A stretch of DNA of 64,000 nt, taken from the NCBI GenBank assembly GCA_963734865.1, contig CAVTIV010000008.1:620001-684000 (forward strand). Reading direction: 5' to 3'. Positions 26,512 to 34,900 of this stretch are shown in pieces; position 1 is the first letter of the stretch; every line of letters begins with the position of its first letter. The position numbers and the translations under genes are program-made. The notes beneath the pieces are model-generated. The model ran no database searches, had not been told where the DNA came from, and was given only the letters and a program-made list of their open reading frames with translations. The stretch is from CBDCUW01 sp963734865 (GTDB taxonomy: Bacteria > Planctomycetota > Planctomycetia > Pirellulales > Pirellulaceae).

Positions 26512-29331
26512 TCAATACGGCTCTTCGGCTTCTTCACGGAGCAATCGTAACGTGAGCGATCGAATCCAATTCGTCGATTCTTCGTGGGGCTGTGTTTCTG
26601 ACAAATCGATGGCCACTTGCAGGTGTTGCTTCGCAGCTTCCTTGTTATCGAGTCGTTGTTCCGTCATGGCAGCGAAGTATCGAGCATAGACCGGCGAAGC
26701 ATTGTGGCTAGTCGGCACCGCAATTGCCGCTTCGAGCTTCCTGATTGCCTCCGAGTAATTCCCGGACCTCATCAGGATCGCACCCAGGAAGGTCAGAGAT
26801 GCCTGATCATCGGGCATTCTGTCGACCGCTAGCCTTGCCAAACGAATTGCGGATGTGTAGTCATCGATCGCATGGTCCATCAAGGCACACGTCCACGCGG
26901 TAAAGCCCGCCGCTGACGGTTTATTGGTTTTCTGAAATTTGTCGAGCATTCTTTGGCAGGTTGCCCGATACGACGCATGGTCGTTGGCTGACAAATGCAG
27001 CAGTGCCAGGTACAAGTGCGACGCGTAGTCGATCGGGTCAAGCTCTGTCGACTTTTGAAAGAAAGGAATCGCCTCGTTCATTCGATTTCTCATGACGAGT
27101 GCATGACCGAAGCTGCGATAGGGTGAGGGAGACAAAGGATCCAGTTCAATTGCCTTTCGGTAAATCTTGATCGCCTCTTCTTCGTCACCTTTCTGGTTGA
27201 GTGTGGCACCAAGACTCGCCAGATCGGATGCGTTGCCGGGATCGAGTTCGATCACTTTGCGATATGCTTCGATCGCCTGGTCCCAACGCCCTTGTTGATA
27301 GAGCGAGTACCCGTCAATGCGGGCCGCCTTTGCATCGAGAATACGTTCGCGGTTCCGCCGTGTTGTCAGTCTGCCTGCATTCACAAAGTCATAGCCGGAT
27401 GCCGCGTCCCAAACACGAATGGCGCCCGTGTTTTCCTTTGCTGCCAACATCGTGCCATCCGGTGACCATTCGACATACATCAATTTTCCCTCCAGTGGAA
27501 TCTCGAGCAATACCTCGCCGGTCGTGCTATCCCAGATCTTGAGCACTTGGTCGTCTCCGCCTGAGGCAACGCGAGTCCCGTCAGGGTGCCATCCCAGTGT
27601 CGAAACCATTCCGTCATGAATCCTTTTTCGCAAGACTCGCCGCAGATCGGTGGCTTCCATCACCTGGCAAATTCCATCCATCGTCGCAGCGGCAATCTGT
27701 TGAGAATCAGAGCTCCAGGCGACCGCACTCGCATTGTTACGATTCTGGCCAACCTGCGTTCGCACGAAATCGCTGTCATTCGACGGGTCGATCAAATGCA
27801 ACCATCCCATGTGCGCTAGTGTGCCATCGTCGGTTTGCAATCCTCCTCCGACGATTGCGATCTTCTTTCCATCCGGCGCCCAACTGAGCTGCCGAATCTG
27901 CACGAAATCTCGGCACCCAAGAACACGCGACTCCGACCCATCCGCATGAAACAGAGTCGGCCGTCGCAACCAATGTTCCACCAGTGCAAATGATTGAGCA
28001 TTGGGGTGGCTACATGCGTTTGCATTCCGCGAATCGTCTCTTATCACTGCATCCGTTGCGACGAGCTTGCCATCCTGCGACAGCAGAAACGCTGCTCCTG
28101 GCCGAATCACGCTCTTGCGTCCCAAGTCAGCGATCAAATTCCGATCAAAGAGAGTCCAGAACACTTCCTGCTCGAGAGGAATCGCACGAACAACGTTGCC
28201 GCGGCGTGGATCAACATCGGTGATCATTGGCGAATTGGCCACCGATCGGATCAGATTGTCTGCGGTCCAGGCAAAGCGGTTTGCCTGGTAGCCGCCACGC
28301 AAAGTCGGTAGTTCCGTTGGGCTCCGCGCTGTCAATTCCCAGATCACAACGAACCCGTCAGTTCCAATCGAAGCTAGCCGATCATCATCCGGGCTCCAGA
28401 CAAGACTCGAGACCGTGCCGTCATGGCCGGAGAACGTGTCTGTTAACGACCAGTCCGTGGCGTCCCAGATTTTGACCAGACCATCGCGACCACAGGTCGC
28501 TAGTCGGCTTCCATCACGGTTCCATTCCACGTGTTCGACGCCGCTGACGTGAGCTTGGAAGCGTTGCAGCACGGTATCGTTGTCCACTTCCAGCAAGCAA
28601 CATTCGCCCGTCTCGCAGCCCACCGCTACATGGCGAATGGTAGGATGCCAGGCATGATGAAGCGGACGAGGAATGGATGGAAACTCTTTGATAACGGTTA
28701 GCGTCTCGGCATCCAGAAGATAAACCGTGTCCAACAAACTGCAGGCAACGATCTGATCTTCGGTTGAGTTCCAATCTGCCGAACGAATGTGACGCGGCAG
28801 GCTGTTTTCCGCCAGACTTTTCCACGCCCCCTCGCTTCGTCCCCAGAGAACCAGACTCGGCCGAACTCGGGGAGCAAGTGCATTCATGCCACCGACAAGC
28901 AAGCGGTCTCCCGCTTTGTTCCATTGAATCGACCAAATCGATTCCGTGTTCGCATCCAGCGTTTCGATTTCTCCGGTCTTCTCATCCCAGATGCGGACGA
29001 CTGCCTCATCCGATGCGCTGCCCCAGGCCAGTTGGTGCCCTTCCGGATGCCAAGCGACACATATGGTGATCGTACTCCCTAGATGGAATCGCTCGAGTTG
29101 CTTTCCCGTTTCAGCATCCCAAATCATCAGGGTAGCGTCGTTTGCAACGGTTGCCAGACGACTTCCATCCGGGCCCCAGGCAATGGAGTTCGCATCCGTT
29201 TTGTGAGCTTGCCACTCCAGACGGCTGTGATTCGAACAACCAACAAGGTAGTACCATTCCCAGGAACGATGATCTTCGCGATCCAAATCAGGAGTGTATC
29301 GCATCAACAGGTTCATGCCGTCATTGTGCAA
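26512..29331 (-). CDS. WD40-repeat plus TPR region of a split protein kinase
   Basis: The frame holds 939 residues. The family entry region (TPDLDREDHRSWEWYYLVGC) is followed by two blocks of WD40 repeats (for example IAWGPDGSRLATVANDAT, IWDATDWSLTDTFSGHDG, LGWHPDGTRVASGGDDQV). From about residue 660 come TPRs (WDQAIEAYRKVIELDPGN, EAIKIYRKAIELDPLSPS). The frame begins at a TTG in line with LYLADIRLASTDVARG, which belongs to the kinase upstream. In relatives the kinase, transmembrane segment, WD40 and TPR parts form one polypeptide, so a one-base frameshift near 29378-29386 has separated them here. The repeats would serve protein binding or sensing. Confidence 0.88.
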   Translation of the reverse strand: MHNDGMNLLMRYTPDLDREDHRSWEWYYLVGCSNHSRLEWQAHKTDANSIAWGPDGSRLATVANDATLMIWDAETGKQLERFHLGSTITICVAWHPEGHQLAWGSASDEAVVRIWDEKTGEIETLDANTESIWSIQWNKAGDRLLVGGMNALAPRVRPSLVLWGRSEGAWKSLAENSLPRHIRSADWNSTEDQIVACSLLDTVYLLDAETLTVIKEFPSIPRPLHHAWHPTIRHVAVGCETGECCLLEVDNDTVLQRFQAHVSGVEHVEWNRDGSRLATCGRDGLVKIWDATDWSLTDTFSGHDGTVSSLVWSPDDDRLASIGTDGFVVIWELTARSPTELPTLRGGYQANRFAWTADNLIRSVANSPMITDVDPRRGNVVRAIPLEQEVFWTLFDRNLIADLGRKSVIRPGAAFLLSQDGKLVATDAVIRDDSRNANACSHPNAQSFALVEHWLRRPTLFHADGSESRVLGCRDFVQIRQLSWAPDGKKIAIVGGGLQTDDGTLAHMGWLHLIDPSNDSDFVRTQVGQNRNNASAVAWSSDSQQIAAATMDGICQVMEATDLRRVLRKRIHDGMVSTLGWHPDGTRVASGGDDQVLKIWDSTTGEVLLEIPLEGKLMYVEWSPDGTMLAAKENTGAIRVWDAASGYDFVNAGRLTTRRNRERILDAKAARIDGYSLYQQGRWDQAIEAYRKVIELDPGNASDLASLGATLNQKGDEEEAIKIYRKAIELDPLSPSPYRSFGHALVMRNRMNEAIPFFQKSTELDPIDYASHLYLALLHLSANDHASYRATCQRMLDKFQKTNKPSAAGFTAWTCALMDHAIDDYTSAIRLARLAVDRMPDDQASLTFLGAILMRSGNYSEAIRKLEAAIAVPTSHNASPVYARYFAAMTEQRLDNKEAAKQHLQVAIDLSETQPHEESTNWIRSLTLRLLREEAEEPY

Positions 29332-30898
29332 CCCGCGTGCGACATCGGTGGAAGCCAGTCGGATATCGGCGAGGTAAAGCGCGCTCGGCTCGAGATCGCT
29401 CGGCGGATTCTCGCACCGTTGCCTGCTCGGCTAGTTTCCGTTGCTGAGCTTCCTTCTTCGCAGCTTCTAGAGCTTCTCCCGCTTTTCGTTCTGCATCGGA
29501 TTGCGCATCAAGGGCTTGCTGTTCCGCAAGGTTCGCTCGCTGGGCTTCCTTCCCGGCAATCACCGCTTGTCGGCTGGTGGCGATGATTCCACCAAGCATG
29601 GTCAATATCACCAGGACTAACGTTCCAAGAACGCGATTGTGCTTACGAGCAAACTTCTGCAAGCGATAGCTTGTCGACGGCGGGCAGGCCAAAACCGGCT
29701 CGTCGGTTAAGTACCGCTGTAGATCGGCGGCCAACCCATTGACAGTTTCATATCTCCGGCTGCGATCCTTTTCGAGTGTCTTCATCACGATCCAGTCCAG
29801 TTCGCCATGCAGATCGTCTCGAAGTCGACGCTGATCGAGTTGCCGCCGGTCGGCGAGTGTCTTCGCCGTCTCCGATGCCAACGTGCTGATCCGCGAGCTC
29901 GGACGCGGTGGCTCCAAAGCACAGATCATTTGACGCAGCTGGTTGAGTCCTGCTCGTTTCACCGTCTCCAAGTCGAACGGTGTCGATCCCGTCAGCAACT
30001 CATACAGCAGCACACCGAGAGAATAGACGTCCGAGCGAGTATCCACATCCAACTCGTTCATCTGGGCCTGCTCGGGACTCATGTACATCGGCGTGCCGAT
30101 CATCTGACCAAACGAGGTGTAAATCGATTTCTCCGTCAGCCGCTGGTTGATTGCCTTGGCGACGCCAAAGTCAATCACCTTCACCACCGGCCGATCGTCG
30201 CGCATCGTCACCAGGACATTCGAGGGCTTCAGGTCGCGATGGATGATTCCCTTTTGATGCGCATGCTGGACCGCACTGCAAACATCAATGAATAGATGGA
30301 TTCGTTCCGGCACCGTCATGCGAACTTGATCGCAGAACTGCGTAATGGAAATACCGGGTACCAACTCCATCACGAAATAGGGCCGACCCTGATCCGTCGT
30401 GCCGGCATCGAAGATCTTGGCGATGTGCGGATGATCCAGCAGGGCCAGTGCCTGGCGCTCCGCCTCGAAGCGAGCGATGACCTGTCGCGTGTCCATCCCT
30501 GGCTTGATCACTTTCAATGCCACTTTGCGACAGATGGGACGTTCCTGTTCCGCGACGTAGACCAGCCCAAATCCGCCCTCACCAATCTGTTCGCGGATCT
30601 TGTACGGCCCCACCATTCGACAGGGCTCACCGACCGAGAAGTTTTGATAGTCGTCTGTCGAATCACCTCTGGTAGGCATCTCCAGGTGACCCTCTTCGGA
30701 CTCAAGATGATGAGCGAGCGGCGTTTCGAGAAAGCCGTCATTGGCTTCGCGAGCCTCGAGCAGACGTCGCACGGCCGCCTCCAGCTGTGAGTCACCTGCG
30801 CAGCGGCGCACCAGAAGTGACTGACGATCCTCCTGGCTGGTTTCGCCCACGCAAGCCTCGAAGATCTCGCGAACTTGACGCATCTGATCGCTCGTCAT
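29321..30898 (-). CDS. membrane Ser/Thr protein kinase, frameshifted before its WD40 part
   Basis: This part has about 525 residues. Kinase motifs are complete: IGEGGFGLVYVAEQ (P-loop), VALKVIKPG (Lys), IIHRDLKPSNVLV (catalytic loop), VIDFGVAKA (DFG) and GTPMYMSPEQA (APE-like). One transmembrane segment (LGTLVLVILTMLGGIIATS) and an Ala/Glu/Lys-rich coiled coil follow. ATG 30898 has AGAGAG 7 nt upstream; ATG 30904 is possible. After RSRAERAL the frame turns to non-family sequence and stops, while the true continuation is in another frame. An ECF sigma gene lies 121 bp upstream on the same strand, a usual planctomycete partner. It probably senses a signal and phosphorylates regulators. Confidence 0.92.
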   Translation of the reverse strand: MTSDQMRQVREIFEACVGETSQEDRQSLLVRRCAGDSQLEAAVRRLLEAREANDGFLETPLAHHLESEEGHLEMPTRGDSTDDYQNFSVGEPCRMVGPYKIREQIGEGGFGLVYVAEQERPICRKVALKVIKPGMDTRQVIARFEAERQALALLDHPHIAKIFDAGTTDQGRPYFVMELVPGISITQFCDQVRMTVPERIHLFIDVCSAVQHAHQKGIIHRDLKPSNVLVTMRDDRPVVKVIDFGVAKAINQRLTEKSIYTSFGQMIGTPMYMSPEQAQMNELDVDTRSDVYSLGVLLYELLTGSTPFDLETVKRAGLNQLRQMICALEPPRPSSRISTLASETAKTLADRRQLDQRRLRDDLHGELDWIVMKTLEKDRSRRYETVNGLAADLQRYLTDEPVLACPPSTSYRLQKFARKHNRVLGTLVLVILTMLGGIIATSRQAVIAGKEAQRANLAEQQALDAQSDAERKAGEALEAAKKEAQQRKLAEQATVRESAERSRAERALPRRYPTGFHRCRTRVAQ

Positions 30899-31019
30899 CG
30901 TCATCTCTCTAACATCATGCAAGCCTCGCCGACGACTGCCCAAGGGCAGCATCCACAATCAATGCGACTTTTCGGGAGCTCTCTTCCAAAAAAACCTGCG
31001 AACTTTTTCAATTGGCCGA

Positions 31020-31583
31020 TCAGAGCTTCACGCCATCCAACAGGCATCGCAATCGCGACCTGGCGTACTCCCAGCGGAGATACGCAGTGGAAGTGGGCAA
31101 GCCAAGAATGTCTGCGGCCTGGGGGAGAGAGAAACCTGCAAAACAGCGCAGCTTGACCAATTCGGCCAGTTGCGCATCTTCATCGGCCAATTCCGCCAGC
31201 GCTTCGTGAATGGCCAGAACCAAGTCAGGCTGTGATTCGTCCGCAATGGCCGCTGGCGCAAGGTCCACACGGTTCCACTGTCCGCCACGTTTGGTGCGTT
31301 GCTTGGCCCGAGCCCTTTCCACAAGGATGCGCCGCATGGCCTCGCTGGCTGCCGCAAAGAAATGAGCACGGTTTGCCCAGGTTTCGGCCTGGCCCGCGTC
31401 CACCAAACGAAGAAAAGCTTCATGCACCAACGCGGTTGCCTGAATCGTTTGCCCAGGGGTTTCACAAGCCATGCGCACGGCAGCCAACTGACGCAGCTCG
31501 TCGTAGACCAAAAGCAACAACTGCTCGGACGCCAGCGGATCGCCGGCTTCGAGCTCTGAGAGGATGCGAGTGATTTGGGACAT
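31020..31583 (-). CDS. ECF-type RNA polymerase sigma factor
   Basis: The protein has 187 residues. Region 2 appears as VYDELRQLAAVRM and LVHEAFLRLVD, and region 4 as LVKLRCFAGFSLPQAADILG followed by TAYLRWEYARSRL. This is the planctomycete/acidobacterial ECF group usually encoded beside Ser/Thr kinases. ATG 31583 (MSQITRILSELE) fits the family N-terminus; the frame is open upstream without conserved sequence. It lies upstream of the kinase on the same strand, and likely forms a signalling unit with it, with activity set by phosphorylation rather than by an anti-sigma factor. No anti-sigma gene is present. Confidence 0.92.
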   Translation of the reverse strand: MSQITRILSELEAGDPLASEQLLLLVYDELRQLAAVRMACETPGQTIQATALVHEAFLRLVDAGQAETWANRAHFFAAASEAMRRILVERARAKQRTKRGGQWNRVDLAPAAIADESQPDLVLAIHEALAELADEDAQLAELVKLRCFAGFSLPQAADILGLPTSTAYLRWEYARSRLRCLLDGVKL

Positions 31584-31952
31584 GAAGTGACTTGAAACCA
31601 CGGCCGGCGACGGAAACGCGATACCCGAGGGGCCTCGGCCAACCCGACTGCCAAGCTTGTATTTCCAAGGCTCGTCTCGCTGCAAGCTTCCGGTAGTTGG
31701 TCGTGGTGCGCCAACAGCTTAACCGGGCAGTGACCAGAAGGCTTCATAATTCTTGGGACTTCTTCTGGAAGATGCGACCGGAAAAATCGCTTTGTTGATG
31801 GACGCGTTTCGTTGTGATCTTTGCCTCGCCGGAAATGCGGATCGACAGTCTCTCTTTCCACCGCACCCGACCGACCCGTTCCAGACCAGATTCGGCATCC
31901 GACTCCATCCAATTGCCCTTTAACGAGTCACTCCATCGGAGAACCTACCCCC

Positions 31953-34900
31953 ATGAGTCAGTCCCCAAGCCACGATTCGGATCCGAATCCCGTTCGCTCC
32001 TCTCTGTTTGGACGGCGCAACAAGCGACGCGGAATCCACGGCGAATCGACCGGCCGGAAAACTCGCTCTCATCGTAAGAGCCGCCGCTCCCGGCTTGCCC
32101 GCTTCGAGCGACTCGACGAGCGGATCGTATTGGCCAGTTGGATCAATTTGATTGACAACATTGTCGAGAACCCGGGTGCGGAGGGCAAACTCGTCACGGG
32201 AAACGACTCGCCTTGGGCTCGACTCGGCTATGCGTCATCGATGTGGGCGAGCGGGCGAGAGGGAACAAGTGGCCAGCGGATGTTCTTTGGAGGCACCACG
32301 GCAACCGCGTACATGTTTCAGACTCAGTACTTCGATTCGAGTCTCTTTGACAAAATCTATGGTGGCATCGTGTACGCCGACTTGTCTGCCTATCTAGGCG
32401 GATGGCAAAACCAGAACGATCGTGCCGACGTGGAGATAAGCTGGTTCAACGCATCAGGCCAGGAATTGTCCAATGGCCAAACGTTGCGAGGACCGGGCGC
32501 AAGTGAGCGTGGCAACCGCACTTCGTTGCTCTACGGCAAGTTGACCAATATTAAAGTACCTGCTGACGCTCGTTCCGTGGAAATCCGCATTGGCTTCCAC
32601 CGCTCGGCGGGGGACGACAACGATGGTTACGCAGACGAAATCACACTCGCCTTCAAGGAGAAAAACATTGCGCCCTATTTGCTCATGAAGCCTTCGTATT
32701 CTGTGAACGAGGGAGCAACGGTGAAGCTGAGCGTGACTGCCGGCGATCAAAACGGCGAGGACCTGTCTTACGCATGGGATTTCGATGGCGATGGGAAATT
32801 CAACGACGGCAATAATGCAACAGCTACGTTTTCCGCTGTTGGCCTCGACGGAAAATCGAACAGCAGCAGAACCGTAAGGGTTCGCGTCTCCGATGGCACT
32901 TTTAACACCGACGCATCCACAACGGTATCGATCGTCAATGTCGCGCCGACGATCTCAAAAGTAACCGCTATCAATTTGCTCGAAGGATCACCTGCAACCA
33001 TTTCGGTTACGGCTTCGGATCCAGGAGGATCACTTGACCCGCTGACCTACCAGTTTGACATGGACGGCAACGGCACCTACGAATTCTCCAATTCGACGGG
33101 AAAACTAGACTACGCTTTTCCCGATGATGGGACCTATACGTTCAAGGTTCGAGTTCGAGATGATGAACTTTTATACTCCCAGGAGAAGTTGACGACAGTC
33201 AATGTTGCGAACGTTGCCCCATCGATTAGTAATATCACCAACTCCGGCCCCATCCTCGAAAACTCACCTGTGTCGATCGATGTGACGGCCACGGATCCAG
33301 CGGGAGCAGGGGACCCGCTGACTTACAGTTTTGACTTCGACAACGATGGCCAGTACGAGTACTCCTCGGCCCTTGCTTCGATGACGCATGTATTTCCGGA
33401 CGACGGCATCTTCAAGGTCAATGTACTGGTTGAAGACCCCGACGGCGGTTCGCGAACAAGTTATACGAACGTGACGGTCCAGAACGCGGCGCCCGACATT
33501 TCCAGCATCGAGAACACAGGGCCGATTCCGCAAGGCACACCGCTGGTGATCACAGTTACAGCAAGCGACCAGGCCGGAGTGCTCGACCCGCTGACCTACT
33601 TGTTTGATCTCGATGGCGATGGCGAATTTGAAACCTCGAATGCGACTGGGCGAATTGCCCATGTGTTTTTCGACGCGGGTACCCATCGCGTTGGCATCGG
33701 CGTGCAAGACGACGACTCAGGATTGACGGTATCCTATAGCGACGTCCAAGTGCTCAGTATCACACCTCCTGAGGATCTGCCTGAGGATGCCCCTCGCGTC
33801 TCCTTTGATACCGGTTATCGAAGCGTGCGAGAGGAAGCGGTCGAGCTATCACTGACCGCACGGCTCAACAAACCGAGCGATAGCGACGTGGTGATCCCGA
33901 TTAGCTTTGGAGGCACCGCAACCAAAGACGAAGATTACACTTCTCTTACGTCCATTACGATTCCAACCGGGGAATTGTCCGCATCGATTCCCCTTTCAAT
34001 CCTGGATGATCCTGACGCAGAATCGAGCGAGACAATCATCGTTCGCTTGCTACCACCTTCCAATGCAGTGATTTCATCGCATCCCGCTGATCCGATTGTG
34101 CAGACCATCGTTATTCAGGCGAATGATGCACCGAGCGTAACGCTCACCAGTGCCTATCAAGAGATCGCCGAGTCGGGAGGACAACTGACTCTGCGTGCCA
34201 GACTCTCCAGTGCCTCCTCCGAAGTCATTGAGGCGCCGTTTTCGGTGACGGGAACAGCGACTCCGGGAGTCGATTACGACCTTCCTGTAACCTCGTTTGT
34301 ATTCCAGCCCGGTGAACTCGAAGCCGTCGCAATCCTGACCGTCCTCAACGATAATCCTGCGCTGTTTGAGCCAACCGAACAAATCTTGGTGCGGATCGCC
34401 AGTCCGCGCGTTGAACATGCGGACGGATCGACATCGCCCATTCTGTTAGGGTCGACTTCCAGTTCAGCGATAGTGATCCGCGATGACGATTTGCCGAAGC
34501 TGACACTACAGGCGCAGAACCCGGTTTACGAGAATGCTGGTTTGGTGGTTTTGACAGCTCAGTTATCCCTGCCATCGATCAGCGAGACACCCGTTCGTAT
34601 CACGGCAGCTGACTACACTGCGAAACTCGGATCCGACTTTTCTCTTGCCAACGGCGCGAGCGAGGAAACGATCGTGATTCCAGCCGGGTTTACTTCGGCT
34701 TCAACCATTCTGCACATTCTCAACGACGCCATCAGCGAGGATCGAGAGTCTTTCTATCTCACAGCGATCGCCGAGGAAGTCGAAAACCCAAAGCAACCGC
34801 TGCGAGTCGATATTCTGGATGACGAACCTTTCGTGTCTCTCGAGAATGCAAGCGTCCAGCTGGTGGACACCTGTGGGGTCAACTGGTGCGTCTACGTCCC

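Noticed and set aside
29370..29390. Programmed ribosomal frameshift between kinase and WD40 parts
   Set aside because: No slippery heptamer or following pseudoknot is evident, and similar breaks occur in unrelated genes across the window. An indel is simpler.
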